DNA of 64,000 nt from Siphonodentalium dalli (taxonomy: Eukaryota; Mollusca; Scaphopoda; Gadilida; Siphonodentaliidae), in assembly GCA_032622095.1 (NCBI GenBank), contig CP136061.1:215666373-215730372 (forward strand), read 5' to 3'. Positions within the stretch are counted from its first letter, which is position 1, and each line of letters opens with the position of its first letter. The translations under genes were made by a program, and so were the position numbers. The notes under the pieces were generated by a model. The model ran no database searches. It saw nothing but the letters and a program-made list of their open reading frames with translations, and was not told where the DNA came from. Shown here piece by piece: positions 1 to 10,465 of the stretch.

Positions 1-506
1 GAATCAACATGTAACAAACAAACAAACGTATGGTTTGGTACATGTCCATACCATACAATGTCATATAATTAACATGTAACAAACAAACGTATGGTTTGGT
101 ACGTGTACATACCATACAATGTCATAGAATTAACATGTAACAAACAAATGTATGGTTTGATATGTGTCCATACCATACAATGTCATAGAATTAACATGTA
201 ACAAACAAATGTATGGTTTGGTACGTGTCCATACCATACAATGTCATAGAATCAACATGTAACAAACAAACGTATGGTTTGGTACGTGTCCATACCATAC
301 AATGTCATAGAATCAACATGTAACAAACAAACATGTGGTTTGGTACGTGTCCATACCATACAATGTCATAGAATCAACATCAAACAAACAAACAAACATA
401 TGGTTTGGTAGGTGTCCATACCATACAATGTCATAGAATCAACATGTAACAAACAAACATATGGTTTGTACGTGTCCATACCATATAATGTCATAGAATT
501 AACATG
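1..506. repeat. Minisatellite, about eight 61-bp units
   Basis: Eight consecutive copies of a unit of about 61 bp begin with AATCAACATGTAACAAACAA and end with CCATACAATGTCATAG. Each unit has an internal inverted pair (GTATGG...CCATAC) around TTTGGTACGTGT, so every unit can form a small hairpin. Copies differ by a few substitutions and by the number of CAAA repeats. The array probably extends beyond the window start. No coding potential is seen. Confidence 0.95.
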
Positions 507-861
507 AGTTGGATTTGATTTTCTATTGTAGGAACTTTGTCCAGTTCATTGTCTACGCTACATTATAACATGCTACTGATATCTGCATCATCTTCCATGG
601 TTGCTTTATGAAATTCTGGAAATTATGGCAGAGCTCAAACAGACTACCGGTATCAGTCAAAGAGGTCTGAGACAGGGTTAATCACTATGCTGTGACTTGT
701 TAATGAAGGGAAAATTCAGGTACATTTTTATAAATTTTGTTTTCATAGTTACAATGCTAGTACGCAGAATAAATAATTCATGAGTAAAAATTATGTGACA
801 TGTTTTTGAGCAGAAAAAATGTTTCTAAAAACTAATTAAAAATCATACTGTGGTTGGATAC
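507..861. other. Non-repeat stretch, no supported gene
   Basis: Unique-looking AT-rich DNA. A plausible splice acceptor (TTTTCTATTGTAG) ends at 531, but the frames open after it are short (stops near 568 and 611) and a composite exon cannot be supported. AATAAA-like motifs follow at about 766 and 1087. Confidence 0.4.
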
Positions 862-1023
862 TTAACCCTTTCAGTGCCAAGTCCGATTTTTGTATCAACC
901 CATATTTCCTTGATCATTTTTCAAATTTATTGATTATAATAATGTGATACATCAATAAATTTGAAAAATGATCAAGGAAATATGGGTTGATACAAAAATC
1001 GGACTTGGCACTGAAAGGGTTAA
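862..1023. mobile_element. piggyBac-like palindromic MITE (162 bp)
   Basis: The element is a nearly perfect palindrome from TTAACCCTTTCAGTGCC to GGCACTGAAAGGGTTAA, with a short AT loop near 945. A TTAA at each end followed by CCCTTT is the hallmark of piggyBac-superfamily targets and termini. It lacks the 69-bp hairpin cassette of the D and F elements but shares the interior words 'tgtatcaacccatat' and 'aaaaatcgga' with F. It is too short to code for a transposase, so it would have been mobilised in trans. Confidence 0.85.
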
Positions 1024-1297
1024 AGAATCACAAGAATTGAAAGCCGTTGTTATCATGTACATTAAATTTGTATATTAATGTAGTTCAAATAAAATCATTT
1101 TGATAACTGTGAACTTATTACTATTATTATCACTCCGTCTTTGTGTGATCAGTGACTCAAACGGAAGCGGGTGTTAGCTTCATTAACACTCGTCGCCAAC
1201 TTCCGGTCAACTTCACATCAAAATTATGGAATTTTATTGTCCAAAATACTGTTAATCTACTAGAGAACGTCCTTTAAAGTGGTAATAATTTTGATTA

Positions 1298-1520
1298 TTA
1301 CATGGATTCTCCCATTCAGTTAAAAGAACATATTGGAATTGTCCATTTTTCATTTGCAGGGATGATGACAGTTCTGAAACACTCTAAAGACTTATTTGTT
1401 GAACTTATTATCTAAACATTTCCTACCAATGAATAGGTATCCTTCTGCACTTGTATTGTTTGCCTCTCTGTAATCTGCTTAAATTTACTGCATTTCCCTA
1501 CATATGAATAGACTTTCCCA
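1298..1520. repeat. Fragment of family P (TTAA-type) repeat
   Basis: ATGGATTCTCCCATTCAGTT followed by 'ggaattgtccatttttcattt' matches the left part of the P repeat at 37136. The following 'gaacttattatctaaacatttcc...ccttctgcac' matches the right part of the copy at 36210. The terminal TTAACCCTTT has decayed or been lost. Confidence 0.5.
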
Positions 1521-1589
1521 ATAAATGCTTTTATAGCTGAATTAGAGATTATGTTGAAGGTTGAAGGCCCTCAAGCACAACCAAAGCGC

Positions 1590-1815
1590 ACCTTTGTAAC
1601 TTTCATTTTCAAGTTTCACTGAAAAACATTACTGTTGGCAGCCATCTTGGACTTTACATTTGAACTCATCGGCACATCCTGCATACAGCCCACATTTATC
1701 AAAGAAATGTTTTGAAAGTTCAGATCAAGATGGGAGCTATCAAATTTGAACGATTTTTTATTAAAAACATGGCCACTGGCAGCCATCTTATATTTTATTC
1801 TTTACATGACTAAAT
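1590..1815. repeat. Two-copy internal repeat, 'aaaacatggccactggcagcc' type
   Basis: Two degenerate units each hold 'aaaaacat...tggcagccatct' followed by a 'catttgaactc' or 'ctttacatgac' stretch and 'catc...cacacc'. The same words recur at 10240-10400 and 12900-13430 inside the large hAT-like element, so this is an interspersed repeat with a tandem internal structure. Superfamily not identified. Confidence 0.5.
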
Positions 1816-1940
1816 CCTTCGTCACACCCTATAACAGTCATTTCCTAATCGATTGATCCCAAATGTCATATGGCTTTCCAGTTTGACCTCTAGTATTACT
1901 CCACTTTCATGTTCTTCTTGGTAATAAGGGTTTATCAAAG

Positions 1941-2132
1941 TTGGTTTGATATTTTAGTTTTATTCCTAGAAGTACAGTGTTATTGCTGTTCCATATTTAC
2001 AAATCCGTATGGAACGTACGTTCCATATGCATCTCGTTGGTTTGATATTTTAGTTTTATTCCTAGAAGTACAATGTTATTGCTGTTCCATATTTACAAAT
2101 CCGTATGGAACGTACGTTCCATATGCATCTCG
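1941..2132. repeat. 96-bp perfect tandem duplication with palindrome
   Basis: The segment starting TTGGTTTGATATTTTAGTTT occurs twice, with one difference, at a spacing of 96 bp. Each copy contains the 20-bp perfect palindrome TATGGAACGTACGTTCCATA. Because 96 is a multiple of three, the duplication also produces an open frame (1909-2136). This is judged a by-product: the residues are low complexity and there is no start context. Downstream at 2134-2162 three TGACG words lie close together. Confidence 0.9.
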
Positions 2133-2295
2133 TTGACGTAAAATGACGTACATGACGTTCGCCTCAACCATGAAACTGGAACTATTTAAATAAACGAATC
2201 ATCACAGATGACAAACACGCCCTGTATGAGCCTAAATAAACCTTCTAATCCTGTATTTTTAATGCACAGATTCTAGGACGCAAAGCGTGTAATAA

Positions 2296-2453
2296 ACACA
2301 GAACGACACGATGTGTAAATGGGTTTGTCGATACGGCACGAGTGCTGTCGCGGAAGGATAGAACTCGAGGTGCAAGCCCCTCTCGTTCTATCCCTCCGCG
2401 ACAGCACTCGTGCCGTATCGACAAACCCATTTACACATCGTGTCGTTCTGTGT
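2296..2453. mobile_element. Perfect fold-back repeat (68-bp arms)
   Basis: The arms 2296-2364 and 2386-2453 are almost perfectly complementary, beginning ACACAGAACGACACGATGTG, with a loop of about 20 bp (ggtgcaagcccc). This is the structure of a snap-back MITE, but no clear target duplication was found. Short open frames on the - strand here are shadows of the arms. Confidence 0.85.
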
Positions 2454-2576
2454 ATGTATCGACCGTGAACGCCTTCCGTAGCTTTGAAATGAATCAATGG
2501 GAATAAAATAGCTACCCATTGGTGAGAATTCAGTTATCAAAGGGTTAAATAAATTTAGCTCATTCTCAATATTACT

Positions 2577-2735
2577 ATATATAGTAATGCCCTAACTAAT
2601 CGACTCCTTAACAACAGCAGAATTATTCAGGATTTAATCAGAAATATATATATGGCTTGTTGCACCATATTTCCGACTAAAAGCTGAACAATTACCCATA
2701 ATTCTGCTGTGGTTAAGGAGTTGATTATTCATGTC
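2577..2735. mobile_element. Degenerate family B palindromic MITE
   Basis: TATAGTAATGCCCTAACTAA at the left and 'ctgctgtggttaaggagttgatt' at the right match the B consensus, with the centre 'atggcttgttgc...catatttccgac' shortened. It carries more substitutions and a deleted loop compared with 30645-30861, so it is an old copy. Confidence 0.8.
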
Positions 2736-3265
2736 TCCATATACCTTATCTCCGGTAGACTGAAAATTCCAATCACTGTTTCTGATTATTATCAGCGCAT
2801 TATTATCCATCTTTGAATATTTGCCACATTAGCATTAAATTAAGAAAAAGCTTTAGGCTAATTATTAGTATTTTCACTTCAGTGACCCTGGCGTGGCATT
2901 ATATCATGATTTTCTACGGATTATTGATACATTAAGCCTGGTAGCTGAGTGCTTATGTCGTTAGTTTTTATACTCTCCGATGGACTTATTGAGGCAGCCC
3001 AATTAGTATCTAATGGCATAAGAGGCCGAAGTACACCACAGTAATTAGGTCACATGTTTAATTGTGTCACCAACCATTAAGTGGGCTTGGGATATCTATT
3101 TTCCCACTTCGATATTTACATTCAGCAACAGGCAATTATGTCACAAAAGTTATCGGCATTCAGTCATTATTAATTGTGTTACCAAATTAATTGTAATATG
3201 TAATAGCTTCGGTTATGTCATCATCTTGACACTCGAGTTTAATATCGTAATTTAATATTGAGTCC
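2736..3265. other. No gene or named repeat seen
   Basis: AT-rich sequence with frequent stops in all frames. Two near-identical words 'aattatgtcacaaaagttat' and 'aattgtgttaccaaatta' (3135-3195) hint at an old short duplication. Nothing else is supportable. Confidence 0.4.
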
Positions 3266-3714
3266 AAGCTTGGATATGGTGTGTCTAACATTTGCAGAAT
3301 GAGGTCCCCAGAGGGTGAATTTAGTGACTCTGTCCTGCACAATGGGCTAGCATCACTAAATTCACCCTCAGCAAACCTCATTCTGCTTAGGCCACAACTG
3401 CTATGGGAGACCTAGGATCAGATTGAAGTTCCCTTGTTGCAGTTGTGATGTTCACCCATTTGTCACCTTGGTTATGCAGTTTATCTTCTGCAATTAGGGG
3501 ATACAGAAACTTCCCAGAAGGGAACAAGTAACTAAAAACAATGTTAATTGGAGACTATAGATACTTCCCAAAAGATGAGGCCTAAGCAGAATGATGTCTC
3601 CAGAGGGTGAATTTGGTGATGCTAGCCTGCTGTGTGGGGTAGCATCAGTAAATTCACCATCTTGGGGCCTTATTCTGCGAATGTCAGACACACTGTATAC
3701 AGGCTTGAGTGAGT
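3266..3714. mobile_element. Family C palindromic repeat (near full length)
   Basis: It starts CAAGCTTGGATATGGTGTGT and ends 'gtcagacacactgtatacaggcttg'. Each end carries a nested hairpin (GCAGAATGAGGTCCCCAGAG ... loop ... CCTCATTCTGC), and the centre has 'gaagttccc...tgttcacccattt' and 'aaaaacaatgttaatt'. Seven copies occur in this window. No transposase, and no clear target duplication. Superfamily unknown. Confidence 0.8.
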
Positions 3715-3837
3715 CCTGTCCTGTATTGTATTTCTACTCAGTAATTGTTCAATATGTCATAATCAGTTGGGCATTCTTGGTGCAATTATCATGAAGTACT
3801 GCAGAATCAATTCTCTATATATCTTCGACCAACTCAC

Positions 3838-3958
3838 TTATGGCTGCTACGCTATGTGACAAAGTGTGTGTCTATGGGAGACTCGCATATATAAGCGAAT
3901 GCATTGGCACAAGGTTTTCACAATATTTCAGGATACTTCAGCCATGGAAGGGCTCAGA
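3838..3958. mobile_element. Fragment of family G hairpin MITE
   Basis: 'ctatgggagactcgcatatataagcgaatgcattggcac' followed by 'ggttttcacaatatttcagg' and 'ccatggaaggg' matches the right end of G at 40479-40755. The left half is missing. Confidence 0.6.
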
Positions 3959-4796
3959 CATCATAAGTGCCATGTCTGATGGGAAGTCAGTGACCAATGC
4001 CGCTGCATATCTCATGATTTTAATTGTGTCACCCAACAAAACGGCCAAAACCGGCCAAATAAAGCTTCAACAGCCTAAAATATCTTCGGTCTGTCTCAAT
4101 AGAACCATACAAATATGGATATCATTGGAACCGGCTCCTTGACCACATTGTGATAGTTACAGTTATGCCCTGTGCCAATGCATTCTCTTATATATGCGAG
4201 TCGACCATAGGCCTAAAAAAAAATCTGTTTTTAACACTTTTTACCATTTTTTTTACCATTCTTTAACAATTTAATAATTTTTAATGTGTTAAGCCAATGC
4301 ATTCTCTTATATATGCGAGGCGACCTATGGTCGACTCGCATATATAAGAGAATGCATTGGCACAGGGCCCTTCTGTTGGGTAAAGGGTTAATTAGTTTAG
4401 ATTGATGTTATGGTGGAATCATATTGACTGAAATCAGCATTCTAATTAATGACGGCAGACTGAATCATGAAAGTTTACTTGTTTTTATGCAGGGACATGC
4501 ATAACTCAGGAACTTAAAATCCAATAGAATAAGGATTAGTTTGATTGTACTAGAGTTCATGTTGGCTGAAGAAAATTTGCTGAGGTGATATTTGTTTTTA
4601 TTGCATGATAGTTTAACTCTCCTTTTATAGTAATTCTGAATAATTATTGGCTTGGGTTATATGCCTGATAGCTAGTCACGTACATATTTATGATAAGTGT
4701 GGGTCCATTTAGTACATGACAGCTAGATATCATGAGATATGCAGCGGCATGGGTCACTGACTTCCCATCAGACATGGCACTTATGATGTCTGAGCC
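3951..4796. repeat. Inverted-repeat arms flanking a MITE
   Basis: The left arm 3951-4016 (GGCTCAGACATCATAAGTGC...) is the reverse complement of the right arm 4729-4796, including 'ggcacttatgatgtctgagcc'. The D element at 4020-4391 sits just inside the left arm. The arms either belong to an older fold-back element or arose from an inverted duplication. Between 4392 and 4728 only AT-rich non-coding sequence is seen. Confidence 0.75.
4020..4391 (+). mobile_element. Family D piggyBac-like MITE, half-hairpin deleted
   Basis: It begins TTAATTGTGTCACCCAAC (degenerate TIR) and ends GTTGGGTAAAGGGTTAA. Interior words 'ggccaaaaccggccaaataaagc' and 'tatggatatcattgga' match the other D copies. The first internal hairpin keeps only its left arm (4176-4210); its right arm is gone. 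The second hairpin (about 4292-4361) is intact. Loss of one arm fits slippage across a hairpin. Confidence 0.85.
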
Positions 4797-5084
4797 TGAT
4801 AATTTTCCATCTAATACTTGTCAATGTTATTATGCCCTTCCCAATCTTTGTTTAATTGGGCAGACATGGCTTGTTTGAACTTCCAAATTATATAAACGTA
4901 AATTGGAAGGACGGATATCGAAACATGCCTACGTAGAAGATTTCCGATTAAACTTGACGATATATATAGCGCTGAAAAATGATTTGTGTCACTAATAATT
5001 TATCTGTAAATTAGTCGTCATTCAGATCTGAACTTTTGATGTGATCGACGATCAAAATAGCCATTAGAAACAAAATGATAGCTT

Positions 5085-5280
5085 TTTTATACCTCCGTTT
5101 TAAAAAAACGCGACGGATTATGCTATTGGTCTGTCTTGCTTTCCATCTGTCCGTTCATTCACTTTTGGTGTCCGGATCATAACTTTAGATAGTCTTAGCT
5201 GAATGGAATGTCAAATTTTGGTTCCGCCTGCCAATTTTCACCAGAGTTATGGCCCTTTGTTGGAATGCTCTTGTTTCTAA
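5085..5280. repeat. Interspersed repeat, 'ccagagttatggccctttgttgga' type
   Basis: The stretch from 'acctccgttttaaaaaaacgcgacggattatgc' through 'ctgtccgttcattc' to 'ccgcctgccaattttcaccagagttatggcc' shares its second half with 46860-47070. Similar words are common in repeats of molluscs and other marine invertebrates (general knowledge, not checked here). No coding function. Confidence 0.45.
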
Positions 5281-5341
5281 TTCGAAGAGACAATTCCTAG
5301 GACTTCAGTAAATCATTCTGTCTGGGTGGGGGGTGCATATT

Positions 5342-5566
5342 AAGCCTGAATTTAGTGTGTCTGTCATTTGCAGAATGAGGTCCCCAGATGGTGAATTTAG
5401 TGATGCTATCCCGCACAGCGGACTGGCATCACCAAATTCACCCTCTGGGGACCTCATTCTGCTTAAGCCTCATCTTCTGGGAAGTACAGCTCTATAGTCT
5501 CAAATTAACATTGTTTTTAGCTACTTTTTCTGGGAAGGTTCTATATCCCTTAATATGCAGACAACC
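5342..5566. mobile_element. Left half of family C repeat
   Basis: AAGCCTGAATTTAGTGTGTC, the first nested hairpin (arms around 5373-5415 and 5430-5463), and 'ctcatcttctgggaagta...caaattaacattgtttttag' are present. The right half is missing after 'atcccttaatatgcagac'. Confidence 0.8.
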
Positions 5567-5614
5567 TATTTTGATGCCCGGAATATGACGAGCATACGGG
5601 TGTAATTTGACGAT

Positions 5615-5712
5615 TAACCCCTACTTTAGTAAATGGATTCTCCCACCCAATTATAAAAGTTTAGATTGGAATGGTCTATCATTCATTTGAAGGGATGATA
5701 AGTTGATAAGTT
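5615..5712. repeat. Fragment of family P repeat
   Basis: TTAACCCCTACTTTAGTAAA then 'tggattctcccacccaattataaaag' and 'ggaatggtctatcattcatttgaagggatga' match the left end of the P copies at 37136 and 60131. Confidence 0.6.
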
Positions 5713-6191
5713 AATACATAGAAATTTAACAATTGATTTACATCCAAATCATTTATCACAGAGTCGCTCACATGAGCACATACTAATCTAATATGGAAAT
5801 ATGGGCTGTGATTTGATTCATAAACAATTCCAAACTCAAGCAGTTTTGGATTATGCTGCCTATATATGCCAGCAATTGAAAATAATATTGATAAACTAGA
5901 AAATTTACACAAAGGAAAAAATTTGTTAACGTGAAATTTACACAGGCCACTAGTGTGCAGTATATTGACTATATTCTGCCAATTTTGGCATTCAAATATT
6001 CTGCCAACTTGATAAATGAATATTCAAATAACATACAAATGTTAGGGACAATGTGAAAATGCTAAAACATACCACATTTTTTAAGAAACAAGTCAATAAT
6101 TGCACTGTAATAATTTGCTAAAAGCTGCAACACAACACAAGTAAATGTCTATCGTGTTCTGAGTGAAGGTTATATTTGTGATGCTCTATGT

Positions 6192-6334
6192 ATTGGATAG
6201 ATCACCCCAATGAGTGTCTTCATAATTATAATTTAGACGGTCGGTGTGCGTCTTGATTGGGAGTGATAAACTCTACTCTCGAGCGCACGCCGACCATCTA
6301 AATTATGAAGACACAAGTGAGGTGATCTATCCAA
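6192..6334. mobile_element. Fold-back repeat just upstream of the recombinase remnant
   Basis: The outer arms TTGGATAGATCACC and GGTGATCTATCCAA, then inner arms 'gtgtcttcataatt' and 'aattatgaagacac', make a hairpin of about 143 bp with a centre near 6265. It ends about 86 bp before the first ATG of the Crypton-like remnant. No typical target duplication is seen. Confidence 0.8.
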
Positions 6335-6420
6335 TTTAGACGATTCATGAGTATGACTCATGATTATATATGCAATACTTAGTCCTGACTGCCACCAGTC
6401 ACCAAGCCATATTTGCAAAA

Positions 6421-7586
6421 TGACATCGGAATTTGGGAACTTTGATCCAGGTTACCTTAGCCAAATTAATTTGGAAAATTTATTTTCCGAGTATGAAATG
6501 CCACAGGAAACTACTAGTAATCAGCAGTCAAGGCACGCCGATCCTGTTGCAGATACTGAGTTGAGACAGAATATCAACAATTGTGTGCCATTGAAAACAC
6601 GGCGACAAAACTCCTGGTGTATGAACACATGGATGGATTGGGTTACCACCGAAATAAACAGGATTTATCGAATCCAAACTACCCTGTGCCTGTGGACATT
6701 ACAATCGAGACACCGTTACAAACATTGGATTACTGGCTGTCGAAATTCGCATATGAGGTTAGGCGCAGTGAAGGACAGCCCTATCCCACCTGCCACATTG
6801 GAGCAATTGTTTGCCGGAATTCAACGTTACATGCGGACAGAACTTGACATGGTGGATGTAAAATTCTTCCAACCCGATGACGTTTCATTCAAAAATTCCA
6901 GGAGAGCCCTTGATGCACTTATGAAAGAGCTGACAGCCGCAGGGATAGGCATTATTAATAAAGAAGAAATGAGCTGACCCTGTTCTTATAGAGGACGAGA
7001 CAGCCCTTTGGGATAAGGGCGTATTCAACGAGAATACTTCTGTCAGACTGACAAACATTGTGTTTTTTTATAACTGTAAAGCATTCGGATTTCAGGCTAT
7101 GGACGAGCTACAGGCTGAACAATTCAAAATTGTGTTTAAACATGAACTTCATTTAAATGCGCTTGTTTTCGAAGGAAGAGCAAGTAAAAATGTGCAAGGC
7201 GGACTTACGCAGCGAAAAGTTGAACCAAAGTTGATTGAACACGTTGCCCAGCCAGACAATCCGCGGTGTTTGGTGAAGATATTCAAGAAGTATTTGTCGC
7301 TTATTCCAAATGAGGGTCAGACCGGGAACCAATGTTCCCAGATACGGGAAACAAACAATTGGAGTAAACACACTTTCGCAAATGATGAGAACGCTCTTCA
7401 AATCGGCCAACATTGACACCACCGACCGAGCGATTCGTAATCATAGTGGGAAGGTTACCTGTTGTACAACATTATATAACGTGGGATTTGGGGATCAAGT
7501 TGTTACTAGTCGCAGCGGTCACCGAAGTGATGCTGTACAAACGACAGTTGGAACCTCTTAAACAAGCGATAAGTCAGAGTGTGTGA
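6421..7586 (+). pseudogene. Crypton-like tyrosine recombinase, frameshifted remnant
   Basis: The reading jumps between frames but its order matches the DUF3504/Crypton-type recombinases. The pieces are an N-terminal part (6421-6660), 'LDYWLSKFAYEVRR' (about 6718-6765, next frame), 'PPATLEQLFAGIQRYMR' (6786-6840), 'ALDALMKELTAAGIG' (6910-6955), then after a frame change at about 6975 'FFYNCKAFGFQAMDE' (7060-7105) and 'QPDNPRCLVKIFKKYLSL' (7247-7303). The catalytic end holds 'NHSGK' where the family usually has NHSxR, and 'SGHRS' (HxxR-type box). The nucleophile-bearing 'YKRQLEPLKQ' appears at 7536 in another frame, just after 'SGHRSDAV'. At least four frameshifts make it non-functional. Family functions are DNA cleavage and rejoining for Crypton mobility; some animals have domesticated relatives. 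The assignment is from motif recognition, without a search. Confidence 0.8.
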
Positions 7587-8513
7587 ATCCACCGGTTCCG
7601 GATAGTGAACCCATCATGCAGTGCAAAAATCGCGAAAGTGGAAACTCGTTGCACGTGTGCATGGTGCTGCTTCAGTTCCAACTACTCGTAGCACGCCTAT
7701 TATATAACGATCGGATTTACTTAGAATCAGAGTGCCCGAACACTACAACTCTGTTCTCATAATTAAAGGCGACAAAGAAATTGAGATTGACTTGTGATTA
7801 CAGATGTTCCTGAAATTGTAATAATAATTTATATACACTGCATTTTCATTGAAATTTGTTTGATGTTTTGTTTCACCCACCCCATCCCAGAAGAATGTCA
7901 ATTGCAACAATTGTGTGTAGTTGTTAAGACAGTCGCACTTGTGTTTTTATTATTAAGCAATCAAACGACAATAATTTGAGCATCTGAACAACTCGCACCT
8001 AATTGTCCGTTGTTCAATGCTCGAATGCTGGTTTGTTGATTGCTTGGTAAGACAACCCAAGCGCAGCGTCTTAACCATTAAGAGTCACACATAGACAAAA
8101 GAACTTAGGGTCTGTATCATCTAAATTGAGATATCTCAGTTCTGTCCCGAGCATGGTCTAATGCTTACTTTTCATTTTTCATTAGTAGTTGCCCCACAAT
8201 ACTCTCGAACATATGGTCGGAATTTGCATTGCATTTGAATTTCTTGTTATGTTTGTTGAGAGTAAAATTTTCCCAAATATCTTATTTCTTATGACCTGAA
8301 GCCATCTTTTCATATATAAACTTCTTAGAGACCCTATATATGACCGTTTATCCGACCGACCGATATGCAGCAGCAATGCTAATGGGAAACAACATTTAAT
8401 ACCAGGAATTTGTTTAAATTTCAATATTATCTAACCTTAATCCTACACTACATGTAGCTCTATATATTCGATGAAAGTTGATCCGTATTAGCCTGAAATC
8501 TACATATAGATAC
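7587..8513. other. Non-coding flank of the recombinase remnant
   Basis: Moderate-complexity sequence with no sustained frame. 7587-7790 may be the 3' tail of the Crypton remnant, but no terminus is visible; Cryptons lack inverted repeats. From 7794 to 8505 only short frames occur. Confidence 0.35.
8506..8513 (+). repeat. Left 8-bp target duplication of outer hAT-like element
   Basis: ATAGATAC directly precedes CAGGGTTGGGG. The matching right flank ATAGATAT follows CCCCAACCCTG at 19809-19816. Seven of eight bases agree, as expected for an aged 8-bp hAT duplication. Confidence 0.75.
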
Positions 8514-8660
8514 CAGGGTTGGGGTGATTACATGCCAATGTAATTGATTATGATTACAATTACTTTTGATTTACATGATTGCAATTACTGATTACATTTG
8601 TTTATGTAATCAATTATGTTTACAATTACTTTAGGAAATATAATCAATTAATTTTCGATT

Positions 8661-10457
8661 ACATTTGTTAGTTTCCAACATTTTGATCCCATAGGAATAA
8701 AAATGAAATAAATAATATTAAAATATAAAATTTGATGGAATAAAAACATCACTATATAACATGTAAATAAGGAACAACTGAAAATAGAAACAAGTAAGCA
8801 ATAAACACATAGGCTGTTTACATACATCTATTGGTGAGGTTTCAAGATGTAGTTGTGCACAACATATTTGGAATAACATGTGTATTTATTTCAGTAAACA
8901 TATTTTTTATTTCCTTCATGCATTGCAACTAATGCATTAGAAAAAAATATAAATTATTTGCATGTTCTATTAGATTCAATACCCAACACAAAGAAAATAA
9001 CACTAAGGTTTATTTTATGATCATCCAGTGAAATCCTAATAATGATTAAATGCGGCTTAACTGCCTGAATGCAGTAAATAAAACACCAGCTAATTATTTC
9101 GCCCAATCTGGAGGTGGTTAATTGTGCAACGTGTGTGCCAAGGAAAAACAGACGCAGCATTTGTGTAAATGTTAGCCCAAACTACATTTCGGCTACATTT
9201 GAAGTAATGACGGTTCTGTTATTTATTTCGAGGAATAATACCGCATCAGATGAATTCAGCCCAAATATGTTAACAGTTGTCGTGTAAAACATTTGCAGTA
9301 GGTTAGCGTTATTTGGTATTTGTGGATGTCCTTTAACATGGGGAAAATAGACTACTGCGCTTGAACGAGCATGTGAATTTGTCGTTTTTAATGTATAGCA
9401 ACTTGATAATCAATAACAGAGGCATTCTCTGTCAAATACAGTCGCTCTATTTACGATATTAGTTGCGGAACTTTCTAAATTAAACTACGCGTAAACGGGT
9501 CCCTACTGTAAATTATAGAAGGTGTCGGAATCGGTATACTCGCCCCAGGGCCAACTCGCCCCAGTAGACGTGTGTCAGTTCGGTACATGTGCACACTATA
9601 AAATGTATCCGAGGCCGAGTCCGACTCGGAATAAAAGGTGTATACGGGGTGTTATATAGCGTTTGGTCCGTTGTTTCTCAATGAATATTATTGAAATTTG
9701 GTGTATATGTCCGGGCTGGGACATGGAATACAACAACGTTTGAATTGTTTTTAAATTTACAAATTTGTTGATTTTATTCAATTTTTTTCGTTCTGAAACA
9801 CACTATAAAGTGTATGTGACGTACCGGCTCCAAAATAAAAGGTGAGAGCGGACTTGATGTCGCATTATCTTCTTTGTTTATAAATGGACAAGACTGAAAT
9901 TTAGTACATGGACAACATTATGTGCTTAGTGTTATAGGTAATCGGATTAACTAATTGGCGACTCTAAACTATTGTGTTTTGGGGTATTTGAGGTTTTTTG
10001 TGATATAATAATTTAGGACGTGAATACATTTATTTTAAATGATAACTTTATTTAATGATAATAAACACATAAAATATAATAACAAACATGAGACATACAT
10101 GATTTATAAACTGTTAACAACAGATATCAAATTCAATACATGACAAAGATGACTCAGTGAAGTTTATAAAGTGAACACAAAAATATTAAGGTAAGAATTA
10201 ATCTTCTTAAGGAATGTTACCATTAGCATTACTAAACCCTTTAGCACAGACCACAGTCCACTTCACTCATCCGATCATCACCAAACTTCATATTTATCTT
10301 GATGTTGATCTATCAGATGAGAGCTATCAAATATTTTTTGAATTTCATAGGAAAAAATGGTCGCCAGCGGCCATATTGCATTTACGTTATATGTTATCGC
10401 GTCATGTCGATATCTATTATTACTTAGAAATTTCACCTTTCCAGATTCATAATTGCT
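8661..10457. other. Interior of outer hAT-like element, non-coding
   Basis: No coding frame of note. Two similar segments, 9587-9650 ('cacactataaaatgtat...ggaataaaaggtg') and 9790-9852 ('cacactataaagtgtat...aaataaaaggtg'), form an old duplication with TATAAA-like words. 10240-10400 carries the 'caccaaacttcatattta...ggccatattgc' repeat also seen at 13300-13420. Confidence 0.45.
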
Positions 10458-10465
10458 CTTTTGAC
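10458..10465 (+). repeat. Left target duplication CTTTTGAC
   Basis: CTTTTGAC precedes TAGAGATGGGCCGATA and is repeated exactly at 12366-12373 after the right terminus. Confidence 0.92.

Noticed and set aside
1-506. CRISPR-like array
   Set aside because: The 61-bp units repeat end to end without distinct spacers, in a eukaryotic context.
532-611. Possible terminal exon after the acceptor TTTTCTATTGTAG
   Set aside because: Open stretches of only 12-26 codons, no recognisable protein, and no upstream exon in the window.
1909-2136. 75-residue open frame
   Set aside because: Created by the in-frame 96-bp tandem duplication; the sequence repeats itself and has no coding character.
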